Origin: Chloroflexota bacterium
GTDB lineage: Bacteria; Chloroflexota; Anaerolineae; UBA4142
Length of the DNA: 7,137 nt
Direction: 5' to 3'
Assembly: GCA_016200825.1 (NCBI GenBank)
Contig: JACQEA010000104.1
Coordinates: 1-7,137, forward strand
The notes beneath the pieces were generated by a model that did not search any database, was not told the DNA's origin, and worked only from the letters and a program-made list of their open reading frames with translations. The position numbers and the translations under genes were made by a program. How positions within the stretch are numbered: the stretch's first letter is position 1; every line of letters starts with the position of its first letter. This document shows, one piece after another, positions 1 through 6,564 of the stretch.

Positions 1-1
1 A

Positions 2-1876
2 AATCCCGCCGCGATCCGCTTGGTCAACGAACAAATCCAGCGCGCACATCAGCGCGCAGTGGATGCTTTGCTCGACATCAAAATCTGCGACCCCGCGATG
101 GGAAGCGGTCATTTTCTCGTCGAAGCAGTGGATTATCTTACTGACCGCGTCATTCGCGTGGTTAATCAATATCCGCAAGACGATCCTGTTCTCGCGATGT
201 TGGAGCGAATTCGCAAAACTGTATTTGCGGAGATGGAACGCCAAGGAATTGAAATCAATCCCGCGCGCTTGGATGATACATCGCTTTTGATGCGCGTCGT
301 GATGAAGCGGTGCATTTATGGCGTGGACGTGAACGAAATGGCAGTTGAACTCGCCAAAGTTTCTTTGTGGCTGCATTCATTCACGATTGGCGCGCCGCTT
401 TCATTTCTGGACCATCATTTGCGCTGCGGCGACTCGCTCATCGGCGCGATGGCGCGCGGAGTGCAAAAAGAATTCCTGGGCGAACTCACGCTCTTCGGAA
501 GTCCATTTGAAGGTGTGTTGACGGCCGCGAAAACAATGCAAGAAATTTCATTGTCCTCGGATGCAACCATAGCCGATGTGGAGAACAGCGCGAACTTGTA
601 CGATTTCTTTGAACAAGCCGCGCGCAAGTACAAACGCGTGCTCGATATTTATCTGATGCAATTTTTCGGTTTCAAAGCCGCAGGCGAGTTTCTTCTTCTC
701 TTTGGCAGTGAAGCCATCAACGTCTCGCTTGATAAACTAGGCAAAGATCATCGCCAATTGTTTCAAGACCACGAAAAATTTCACGGCGAGAAAAAAATCT
801 TTCATTGGGATTTGGAATTTCCCGAAGTGTTTATTGATTTGGAACAGACCGCGTGGAGAGAGGACGCAGGATTTGACGCGGTGATTGGCAATCCCCCCTA
901 CGTGGATGTGACCGCAGACAAATACTACAACCAATCTTATTCCGCCGCGTCTTCACGCAACTTGTATTCGTATATGCTCGAAAGGTCGGGCGTCGTTTGT
1001 CGCGCGGGGAGTATGTTGGGAATGATTGTCCCGATGTCGCTTGTTTGCTCCGACCGTATGAGCATTTTGCGCGATTGGTTCAAATCGAATTATGCGAACA
1101 TCCAAATCGCGAATTTTGGCATTCGCCCCGCGAAAATTTTTCCCGATGTTGACCAGCGCGTTACGATTCTCGTCGCGCGCAAGAAAAAAGAAAGTGCTGA
1201 GACAACAAAAGTTTTCGCGACGCGTCTCAATCGCTGGCGCGACGGCGAAGAACAAACGATGATTGCCAATCTCTCTTTTAGCGATATTACTAAACTGCCC
1301 GCGCAATTTGGCTGGGCGAAACTATTCAGGCAAGAAAAACGTGTGAGCGATTATCTTGGCAAAGATTGGAATTTTTATTTGCATACAATCGGCCGTTATT
1401 GGTTGAAAGCATACGATTTTGAGCCAACATATCTTGAAGCAAGCGGAAAATCGGGACGCTCATCAACATTGGTTGAATTGTCCGCGCAATCAGAGGAAAT
1501 TGGGAAGGTCATCATCGCGTTGGTGAATTCATCGCTCTTCTTTTGGTACTGGATTCTTTACGGTGATGAATTCCATTTAACGCCAGAAGAAGTCAAAGCG
1601 TTTCCATTCACTTACGACAAGGGACACAAGTCCATTTACAAAAAACTCGCGCAGGCGGCGGATGAGTTGATGAAGGATTACAAAGAGCATTCCGTACTGA
1701 AACGCGGCAAGTATCCAACGGGCACGATCACGTACCAAGAATTTTATCCGCGCCAGAGCAAGCCCATCATTGATCGCATTGACGATTTGCTCGGAATGAT
1801 TTACGGATTGGAGATTGATGAAGTAGAGTGCGTCAAAAAATACGATTTGCAGTTTAGGACGGATGAAGAGGAATAA
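2..1876 (+). CDS. Eco57I-like N6-adenine DNA methyltransferase of a restriction-modification system (5' end outside window)
   Basis: Predicted to transfer a methyl group from S-adenosylmethionine to N6 of adenine in DNA, as the methylase part of a type II/IIG-like restriction-modification protein. The frame is open to the window edge, so the true start lies upstream. TTG at position 20 is only an internal codon that could serve as a start. Counting from it, the SAM-binding motif I DPAMGSGHF is at residues 24-32, a YGVDVNEMAVELAK segment and RCGDSL (motif II/III region) follow near 99-140, and the catalytic NPPY is at 291-294 within DAVIGNPPY. The remaining ~320 residues, including SSLFFWYWILYGDEFHLTPEE, resemble the target-recognition part of Eco57I/TaqI-type enzymes. 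No nuclease motif is visible; one could lie in the missing N-terminus. The frame is intact to TAA at 1874-1876. The class is confident; the exact subtype is not. Confidence 0.88.
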   Translation, partial: NPAAIRLVNEQIQRAHQRAVDALLDIKICDPAMGSGHFLVEAVDYLTDRVIRVVNQYPQDDPVLAMLERIRKTVFAEMERQGIEINPARLDDTSLLMRVVMKRCIYGVDVNEMAVELAKVSLWLHSFTIGAPLSFLDHHLRCGDSLIGAMARGVQKEFLGELTLFGSPFEGVLTAAKTMQEISLSSDATIADVENSANLYDFFEQAARKYKRVLDIYLMQFFGFKAAGEFLLLFGSEAINVSLDKLGKDHRQLFQDHEKFHGEKKIFHWDLEFPEVFIDLEQTAWREDAGFDAVIGNPPYVDVTADKYYNQSYSAASSRNLYSYMLERSGVVCRAGSMLGMIVPMSLVCSDRMSILRDWFKSNYANIQIANFGIRPAKIFPDVDQRVTILVARKKKESAETTKVFATRLNRWRDGEEQTMIANLSFSDITKLPAQFGWAKLFRQEKRVSDYLGKDWNFYLHTIGRYWLKAYDFEPTYLEASGKSGRSSTLVELSAQSEEIGKVIIALVNSSLFFWYWILYGDEFHLTPEEVKAFPFTYDKGHKSIYKKLAQAADELMKDYKEHSVLKRGKYPTGTITYQEFYPRQSKPIIDRIDDLLGMIYGLEIDEVECVKKYDLQFRTDEEE

Positions 1877-1899
1877 AGTTTGTTACTGAAAATCAACTT

Positions 1900-1956
1900 G
1901 GGGATTGCTTCGTCCGTTTCGCATTGCTCAACGTCCTCGCAATGACGTAGCAATCC
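1900..1956. repeat. Degenerate hairpin repeat, partial copy of the family at 6565-6651
   Basis: This lies in the 101-bp spacer between the methyltransferase and the peptidase remnant. GGGGATTGCTTCG (1900-1912) and CTCGCAATGACG (1936-1947) also occur in the right arm of the longer palindrome at 6565-6651. Here the two words are separated by a longer, diverged middle. The copy can fold on itself: GGATTGCT (1902-1909) is the exact reverse complement of AGCAATCC (1949-1956), and CATTGC (1922-1927) pairs with GCAATG (1939-1944). It looks like an eroded, non-coding interspersed repeat. No T-run follows, so a terminator role is unsupported. Confidence 0.6.
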
Positions 1957-1977
1957 GAAATTTCATTTGGAGTATCA

Positions 1978-2352
1978 ATGACCCAATCACCAAATCACCC
2001 CATCACCTATCCTACCACGAAAACTATTCACCATGTCGAGGAATTGCACGGCGAAAAAATTTCCGACCCGTATCGCTGGCTGGAAGAAATAGACAGCGCC
2101 GCAACGCAGAAATGGATCAAGGAACAAAACGCGCTCACGTTTTCCTTCCTCGAAAAAATTCCCCAACGCGAGAAAATCCGCGCACGCTTGACCGAGTTGT
2201 GGAATTTCCCGCGCGTCTCCACGCCGTTCAAACGCGGCAAAAAATATTTTCAATTTCGCAACACGGGCTTGCAAAATCAAGACGTGCTCTTCGTGATGGA
2301 CTCGCCGTACGATCAAGGGCGCGTTCTGCTCGAACCTAAACCAACTGATTGA
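1978..2352 (+). CDS. Prolyl oligopeptidase family, N-terminal fragment of a disrupted gene
   Basis: Encodes only the first ~121 residues of a peptidase of the S9A (prolyl oligopeptidase) family, enzymes of usually ~680-710 residues that cut short peptides after proline. Residues ~11-37 (YPTTKTI ... LHGEKISDPYRWLEE) match the family opening, where HG..V.DPYRWLE is the usual wording. The frame continues through QNQDVLFV and GRVLLEPK at the first propeller blade, then leaves homology and stops at TGA 2350-2352. The ATG at 1978 has a GGAG ribosome site at 1969-1972. The first ~9 residues come from an 8-bp repeat rather than from the family. The catalytic half lies 420 bp downstream at 2772. The fragment lacks every catalytic residue and should have no peptidase activity. 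Confidence 0.85.
   Translation: MTQSPNHPITYPTTKTIHHVEELHGEKISDPYRWLEEIDSAATQKWIKEQNALTFSFLEKIPQREKIRARLTELWNFPRVSTPFKRGKKYFQFRNTGLQNQDVLFVMDSPYDQGRVLLEPKPTD
1983..2006 (+). repeat. Three tandem octamers (consensus CMMATCAC) at the start of the peptidase fragment
   Basis: CCAATCAC, CAAATCAC and CCCATCAC follow one another without a gap, directly after the ATG at 1978. They encode the residues between Met-Thr and the first family-like Tyr. Because the unit is 8 bp, each copy is read in a different phase, so the encoded peptide is not repetitive. Confidence 0.6.
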
Positions 2353-2403
2353 CAATTTCAACGCGGACTAAATGTTTGTTAGAAGCGACACTTGTATTAA
2401 TGC

Positions 2404-2410
2404 AGGAGGG
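2404..2410 (+). promoter_or_regulatory. Strong Shine-Dalgarno site for the EACC1-like frame
   Basis: AGGAGGG at 2404-2410 lies 6 nt before ATG 2417. It is the most complete ribosome site in the window and marks 2417 as the intended start of the small broken gene. An upstream in-frame ATG at 2372 has no such site. Confidence 0.75.
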
Positions 2411-2416
2411 TACTCT

Positions 2417-2748
2417 ATGACCAAAGAGTTCGAGGTCTGGTATAGTTTTCGAATGAAAGGGCATTAGAAATTCCCAGGCCCGATACTGAGCAACTGATCA
2501 CAGTATTAGGAAGCGCTGTTCTATCTTCAACAGCGCTCGCTGGTGCGATCAAGGCTTGGCTCGAATTCAACAAAACGAGGATTACGATTTCACTTGAAGG
2601 TTCGAAGAAGACCATAAAATTTGAAGGGCCAAATTTGAAGGCATCTGTCACAGAAATCGAGCACCTCATCAATGCTCTTTCTGATGAGACAGGAGCTAAG
2701 TCTCTGAATCTCCACGCACAGGATACTGGGGGACTTGGCGTCAAGTAA
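2417..2748 (+). pseudogene. Small EACC1-like protein (effector-associated constant component), frameshifted
   Basis: From ATG 2417 the frame reads MTKEFEVWYSFRMKGH and stops at TAG 2465-2467. The rest of the protein is in the -1 frame, open from 2446 to TAA 2746-2748. It reads from about ALEIPRPDTEQL through an Ala/Ser/Leu-rich helix ending STALAGAIKAWLEF, then KTRITISLEG, SKKTIKFEG and a final helix ending EIEHLINAL. This order (short N-terminal strand, small-residue helix ending in AW, a two-strand hairpin, a helix) resembles EACC1. EACC1 is a component reported alongside protease-type effectors in NTP-dependent bacterial conflict systems. The identification is by eye and moderate. No ATG, GTG or TTG opens the second frame, so one base lost or gained near 2443-2466, or a -1 ribosomal shift, is needed for a full ~110-residue product. 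No effector or NTPase partner is in the window. Its low CGCG content suggests transfer. Confidence 0.5.
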
Positions 2749-2771
2749 TCGCGAAAAGGCGCGGCATCTTT

Positions 2772-3764
2772 GTGTTTTCAACGCTCGGCTCGCTCGTCGG
2801 CGTGACGCGCTTGTTGACGCCGCTTGGATTCGCGGGGAATCGCGACGACGACGAAATGTTTTTCACGTTTCAATCGTTCGTACACGCGCCGACGCCGTAT
2901 CGCTACGATTTTCGTCGCGGCGAAAGCGAACAACTTGCCGCGCCGCAAATCGCGTTTGATGCAGATGAGTACGAAACGCGCCAAGTGTTTGCAAAAAGCA
3001 AAGATGGGACGCGCGTGCCGATGTTTCTCGTCCACAAAAAACATTTGCGCGGCGACGGCGAGAATCCTACGTTTCTGTACGCGTACGGCGGATTCAACAT
3101 TTCGCTTGTCCCCGATTTTCAAGTGATGCGGCTCGCGTGGTTGGAATTGGGCGGCGTCTTCGCGCAAGCGAATTTGCGCGGCGGCGGCGAGTACGGTGAA
3201 GAGTGGCACGCGGCGGGCACGCTCGCGCAAAAGCAAAATGTGTTCGACGATTTTATCGCGAGCGCGGAATGGTTGATCGCAAATGGAATCACGCGCACAG
3301 AAAAACTCGCGGTGAATGGCCGCTCGAACGGCGGATTGTTGATCGGCGCGGTGATGACGCAGCGTCCCGATTTATTTGGCGCATGCATTCCCGCGGTCGG
3401 CGTGATGGACATGTTGCGCTTTCATAAATTTACGATTGGTTGGGCGTGGGTGAGCGATTACGGTTCGCCCGACGACGCGGAAAATTTTCGCGCGCTGCAC
3501 GCGTACTCGCCATATCACAATCTCAAGCGCGGCACGCGCTATCCGCCAACACTCGTGACGACCGCCGATCACGACGATTGCGTTTTTCCCGCGCACTCGT
3601 TCAAATTTGCCGCCGCGCTCCAAGCCGCGCAATCGGGCGACGCGCCGTGTTTGATTCGCATCGAAACGAAAGCGGGACACGGATTTGGAAGACCGACAAA
3701 ATTTTTGATTGATGAAGCGACGGATATTTGGAGTTTTCTCGGGTGGGCGTTGGGAATGGAATAG
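2772..3764 (+). CDS. Prolyl oligopeptidase family, C-terminal catalytic fragment of a disrupted gene
   Basis: This is the alpha/beta-hydrolase half of an S9A serine peptidase, 330 residues from GTG 2772. The first ~65 residues, up to YRYDF and the QLAAPQ stretch, are the last part of the propeller. The catalytic domain starts around YETRQVFAKSKDGTRVPMF. The triad is visible: Ser185 in NGRSNGG, Asp268 in TADHDD, and His303 in KAGHGFG. Two conserved positions differ: the usual GGSNGG reads GRSNGG, and the substrate-binding Arg after DHDD is Cys270 (TGC, one base from CGC). Compared with a full-length enzyme, about 240 propeller residues are missing between this piece and the one at 1978-2352. 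GTG 2772 has no convincing ribosome site and is probably just the first available start, not a real one. The frame has no stop codons, so the disruption may be recent. The product is unlikely to be a working peptidase. Confidence 0.87.
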   Translation: MFSTLGSLVGVTRLLTPLGFAGNRDDDEMFFTFQSFVHAPTPYRYDFRRGESEQLAAPQIAFDADEYETRQVFAKSKDGTRVPMFLVHKKHLRGDGENPTFLYAYGGFNISLVPDFQVMRLAWLELGGVFAQANLRGGGEYGEEWHAAGTLAQKQNVFDDFIASAEWLIANGITRTEKLAVNGRSNGGLLIGAVMTQRPDLFGACIPAVGVMDMLRFHKFTIGWAWVSDYGSPDDAENFRALHAYSPYHNLKRGTRYPPTLVTTADHDDCVFPAHSFKFAAALQAAQSGDAPCLIRIETKAGHGFGRPTKFLIDEATDIWSFLGWALGME

Positions 3765-3767
3765 CAA

Positions 3768-3807
3768 ATTGCGAATGGCAGATTGCGAATGGCATATTGC
3801 GTGATGC
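3768..3807. repeat. 14-bp tandem repeat, three copies
   Basis: ATTGCGAATGGC begins at 3768 and again at 3782, and a diverged copy ATTGCGTGATGC begins at 3796, giving a period of 14 bp. The array starts 3 bp after the peptidase stop codon. It appears non-coding. Confidence 0.65.
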
Positions 3808-3846
3808 GTAATGAATTCAAGCCGCATATTCGCCTGCATATTTCAA

Positions 3847-3942
3847 TGTCATGCTGAGCGGAGCGAAGCATCTCGCTAGATTCTATTGAATTCAATTGTC
3901 GCAAGCGAGATTCTTCAGTCGCTTCGCTCCTTCAGAATGACA
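3847..3942. repeat. ~96-bp imperfect palindrome (interspersed-repeat type)
   Basis: The two arms pair as follows: TGTCAT (3847-3852) with ATGACA (3937-3942); CTGA (3854-3857) with TCAG (3932-3935); GGAGCGAAGC (3860-3869) with GCTTCGCTCC (3921-3930); ATCTCGCT (3870-3877) with AGCGAGAT (3904-3911). Nine bases, 3912-3920, bulge from the right arm. The loop contains a second perfect palindrome, ATTGAATTCAAT (3885-3896). It ends 19 bp before the phosphodiesterase ATG. No reading frame or transposase is associated, so it resembles a REP/MITE-like non-autonomous element. Confidence 0.75.
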
Positions 3943-3961
3943 ATGCTACTTGATTCCGATA

Positions 3962-5260
3962 ATGACACTAGCTGACAAGTTGGAACGTGAAATCCGCGCG
4001 GAAAATCAAACGCGCTTTCGCGCGCTGAATCTCCCGCGCGAGTTCATCGCGCCGAATTACGACGGCCGCTCGATCGTCAACGTTGCCGCGAGCGTCGTCA
4101 AAATTTTCGGCGGAAAAATTTCGACTGCGCCGCTCGATGCGACAATTCTGGAAAAATTTTCGCGCGATATTTCTCGCGTCGTCCTCGTCATCATCGACGC
4201 GCTCGCGTACGCGCGATTCTTGCGCGCGCTCGACGCGAATCCACAAAACGGATTCAACGCGCTCTTGCGCGGCAACGCGCAAATCGTCCCGCTCACTTCC
4301 GTTTTTCCATCCACGACCACTGCCGCGCTCACCTCGCTCTGGACGGGCGCAACGCCGGCGCAACACGGCTCGCTCGGTTTTACGCAATTTCTGCGCGATC
4401 GAGACGCGCGCGTGAATATGATTTATTGGTCGCCCACCGCGACCGAACACGTCGCGGGCGCGCAACTCGTCGCGGCGGGAATGAAACCCGACGAATTTCT
4501 TGCCGCGCCATCGCTCCCGCAAATTCTCGACCGCGTCAACGTTCCCGTTTTTCATCACATCGAAAAACCATTCGTGACGAGCGCGCTCTCGCAAATGCAA
4601 ATGCGTGTCGAGATGAAGGAGACGCGCGGGTTTGTGTCGTCGTCCGATATGTGGGTCGTCTTGCGCGATTCGCTTCAAGCGCGCCAAGAGCACGCGCTCT
4701 TTACCGCGTATTGGAGCAGACTCGACGCGATCATGCACGATTACGGTCCCGCGTCGCGCGCGTACGACGCCGAGATACACAATCTGGCGTACTCGTTCGA
4801 GCGCGAATTTTTATCGCGACTCTCGCCGCGCGCGTGCGAAGGAACTTTATTTCTTCTCACCGCGGATCACGGCGCGCTCGATACGCCGATTGCGCGCACG
4901 ATTTATCTCAAAGACCATCCCGATTTACGCGCGCATATTTTAACGTTGGGCGGCGAACCGCGCGCGATGTATTTGTATTGCGTCCACCGCGGAAAAGACG
5001 CCGCGCGCGCGTACATCGAAAAAGAATTGGGCGATAAGTTTTTTATTTTGGATTCGCGCGCCGCGCTCGATGCGGGATTGTTCGGCGGCGGCAAACCCGC
5101 GCCCGAAGCGCGTTATCGCGTCGGCGATTTGATCGTGTTGCCGCGCGAAAATTTTATTTTGTGGGAACGCGCGGACGCGCCGACGATGTTAGGTCGGCAC
5201 GGCGGATTGCATGAAGAAGAAATGTTGGTGCCGTTGTTGGTTGCAAGATTGGATGGATAG
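3962..5260 (+). CDS. Alkaline-phosphatase-superfamily phosphodiesterase/nucleotide pyrophosphatase-like protein
   Basis: 432 residues, predicted two-metal hydrolase of phosphate mono- or diesters (type I phosphodiesterase/nucleotide pyrophosphatase family); the substrate is unknown. Motifs in order: Asp79 in VLVIIDALA as a metal ligand; FPSTTTAALTSLWTG at 115-129, where Thr119 aligns with the nucleophile of the F-P-T-x-T motif; Asp255 and His259 in DAIMHDYGP; Asp302 and His303 in LTADHGAL; His413 in GRHGGLHEEE. Together these give the full expected ligand set, so the enzyme looks active. There is no signal peptide or membrane segment, so it is probably cytoplasmic. TTG at 3950 opens the same frame, but ATG 3962 (MTLADKLEREI) is a better start. 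Neither has a clear ribosome site. Codon use matches the CGCG-rich neighbours. It is separated from the transporter by a 79-bp repeat array, and co-transcription is possible but unproven. Confidence 0.85.
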   Translation: MTLADKLEREIRAENQTRFRALNLPREFIAPNYDGRSIVNVAASVVKIFGGKISTAPLDATILEKFSRDISRVVLVIIDALAYARFLRALDANPQNGFNALLRGNAQIVPLTSVFPSTTTAALTSLWTGATPAQHGSLGFTQFLRDRDARVNMIYWSPTATEHVAGAQLVAAGMKPDEFLAAPSLPQILDRVNVPVFHHIEKPFVTSALSQMQMRVEMKETRGFVSSSDMWVVLRDSLQARQEHALFTAYWSRLDAIMHDYGPASRAYDAEIHNLAYSFEREFLSRLSPRACEGTLFLLTADHGALDTPIARTIYLKDHPDLRAHILTLGGEPRAMYLYCVHRGKDAARAYIEKELGDKFFILDSRAALDAGLFGGGKPAPEARYRVGDLIVLPRENFILWERADAPTMLGRHGGLHEEEMLVPLLVARLDG

Positions 5261-5267
5261 GTTAATT

Positions 5268-5337
5268 GGACAATAGACCGTAGACCATAGACCGTCGTCA
5301 TTCGTCCATCGTCCATCGTCCTTCGTCCACCGTCCAA
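5268..5337. repeat. Array of ten in-phase 7-bp units, switching from GAC-type to GTC-type, inside a 9-bp inverted repeat
   Basis: Ten consecutive heptamers without gaps. The first four carry GAC at positions 2-4 of the unit (typical unit AGACCGT) and the last six carry GTC there (typical unit CGTCCAT). GAC and GTC are complementary, so the two halves can pair in 7-bp register. The array is enclosed by TAATTGGAC (5263-5271) and GTCCAATTA (5332-5340), an exact inverted repeat whose last base is the A of the transporter start codon. It fills the spacer between the phosphodiesterase stop and the transporter start. No protein is plausible on either strand. Confidence 0.8.
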
Positions 5338-5339
5338 TT

Positions 5340-6548
5340 ATGCCCGCCTACACAATTTTTCTTCTCCTCGAATCCATTTCCGCGTTTTCATTTCCTCTCT
5401 GCTTCACCGTTTATTCCGTGTACGCGGTCACGGTAGTGCAACTCAATCCGTTTCAACTCGTTCTCGTCGGTACGGTTTTGGAAGCCACCGCGTTTTTATT
5501 TGAAATTCCAACGGGCATTGTCGCGGATTTGTACTCGCGCCGCGCGTCCATCCTCCTCGGCGTCTTGATCACAGGCGCGAGTTTTTTGTTGCTCGGACTC
5601 GTGCCAACATTTGGCGCGATTATTCTCGCGCAAATTATTTGGGGCATCGGTTATACCTTCACCAGCGGCGCGACCGAAGCCTGGATCGCGGATGAAATCG
5701 GCGAAGCGCGCGCGAACCGCGCGTATTTGCGCGCATCGCAAGCCTCGCAAATTGCTGGCGCGCTCGGCGTCGTCGTCAGCGCCGCGCTCGCAAATTTTTT
5801 CGCGCTCGCCACGCCCATCGTCGTCAGCGGTGCGATGTTTGTCGCGCTCGGCGCGTTTCTTTTCGTCGCGATGCCTGAACGCGGTTTCAAACCCGCCCCG
5901 CGCGCAGATCGCGCCACGTGGCAAAAAATTGGCGACACGTTCCGCGACGGCATCGCGATGACGCGCAAGCGTCCAATCCTCGCGACGATATTTTTGATCG
6001 GAATTATTTTTGGCGCGGCAAGCGAAGGCTTCGACCGACTCTCGGACGCGCACATCTTGCAAAATTTTTCGCTCCCGCCGCTCGGCGAACTCAAACCAAT
6101 TGTTTGGTTTGGCATTTTGGAAATCGCGGGAATGCTCGCCGCCGCGCTCGGCGCGGAATTTGTGCGGCGCCGCGTCGATACGCACGATCATGCGCGACTC
6201 GTGCGCGCGCTTTCGTTCATCAACGCCGCAATTGTCGCGGGTGTGATCGCGTTCGCGCTCGCACCGAATTTCGCGTTTGCGCTTGGCGCGTTTCTGCTCG
6301 CGCAAGGCGCGCGGCGAATGAACTCGCCATTACAAACCGCGTGGGTGAATCACGGACTTGATCCGCAAGTGCGCGCGACGGTGATTTCGATGCGGAGTCA
6401 AATGGACGCGCTCGGACAAATCGCGGGCGGACCGATTGTGGGCGTGATTGGAAATATTTTTTCGATTCGCGCGGCAATCGCGTTTGCGGGCATGTTGCTC
6501 GCACCTGCGCTGGTGTTGTATAGAAGGACGATGGACGAAAGACGATAG
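5340..6548 (+). CDS. Major facilitator superfamily (MFS) transporter
   Basis: 402-residue inner-membrane transporter, probably a proton-coupled efflux pump; the substrate cannot be told. About twelve hydrophobic segments are visible: six in residues ~4-178, a polar cytoplasmic loop at ~179-212 (PERGFKPAPRADRATW ... TRKRP), and six in ~213-394. MFS motif A appears as GIVADLYSRR at 59-68 between helices 2 and 3. ATEAWIADE at 111-119 follows helix 4. RATVISMRSQMDALGQ at 345-360 begins helix 11, as in many drug:H+ antiporter-like MFS proteins. The start is ATG 5340, with MPAYTIFLLLES leading straight into helix 1. No ribosome site is present because the upstream DNA is a repeat array whose inverted repeat includes the start codon's first base. 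The last codons (TMDERR and the stop) are also repeat sequence (see 6526-6560), so the ancestral protein probably ended near LVLYRR. Confidence 0.88.
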   Translation: MPAYTIFLLLESISAFSFPLCFTVYSVYAVTVVQLNPFQLVLVGTVLEATAFLFEIPTGIVADLYSRRASILLGVLITGASFLLLGLVPTFGAIILAQIIWGIGYTFTSGATEAWIADEIGEARANRAYLRASQASQIAGALGVVVSAALANFFALATPIVVSGAMFVALGAFLFVAMPERGFKPAPRADRATWQKIGDTFRDGIAMTRKRPILATIFLIGIIFGAASEGFDRLSDAHILQNFSLPPLGELKPIVWFGILEIAGMLAAALGAEFVRRRVDTHDHARLVRALSFINAAIVAGVIAFALAPNFAFALGAFLLAQGARRMNSPLQTAWVNHGLDPQVRATVISMRSQMDALGQIAGGPIVGVIGNIFSIRAAIAFAGMLLAPALVLYRRTMDERR

Positions 6549-6560
6549 ACCGTAGACCGT
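6526..6560. repeat. Second 7-bp array (five units), overlapping the transporter's 3' end
   Basis: Five consecutive heptamers, GGACGAT to AGACCGT, share the GAC-at-positions-2-4 design. The unit AGACCGT also occurs twice in the array at 5268-5337. The units GGACGAT and GGACGAA are reverse-complement relatives of the CGTCC units there. The array encodes the transporter's last residues and supplies its TAG stop (6546-6548). The transporter is therefore flanked on both sides by the same repeat family. Confidence 0.75.
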
Positions 6561-6564
6561 TTCC

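Larger units (their letters stand above)
2343..2749. other. Block of foreign base composition replacing most of the peptidase propeller
   Basis: Peptidase homology stops near 2340 (LLEPK) and resumes near 2770. From 2366 to 2747 there is no CGCG word at all, while such words occur many times per 400 bp in the flanking genes. The block holds one small broken gene preceded by a strong ribosome site. TTGACA at 2349-2354 matches a -35 box, but no good -10 box stands at the right distance. I see no terminal inverted repeats, target duplication or transposase, so this is better read as a deletion-plus-insertion than as a recognisable insertion sequence. The end points are approximate. Confidence 0.6.

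Noticed and set aside
2349..2374. Promoter with TTGACA at 2349 for the EACC1-like gene
   Set aside because: The -35 match is perfect, but nothing close to TATAAT lies 16-18 bp downstream; TAAATG at 2369 is both weak and too near.
2415..2744. 109-codon open frame on the - strand over the EACC1-like region
   Set aside because: It is the antisense of a frame that has a strong ribosome site upstream and protein-like alternation of helix and strand residues. The - strand product shows no recognisable pattern.
3968..4780. 270-codon open frame on the - strand inside the phosphodiesterase gene
   Set aside because: It is an Arg-rich shadow caused by CGCG-rich codons, and the + strand frame carries all catalytic motifs of a known superfamily.
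5268..5337. CRISPR-like array
   Set aside because: The units are 7 bp and gapless, with no spacers and no cas genes nearby.
5496..6305. 269-codon open frame on the - strand inside the MFS gene
   Set aside because: It is Arg/Glu-rich with no family features, while the + strand frame has clear membrane segments and motif A.
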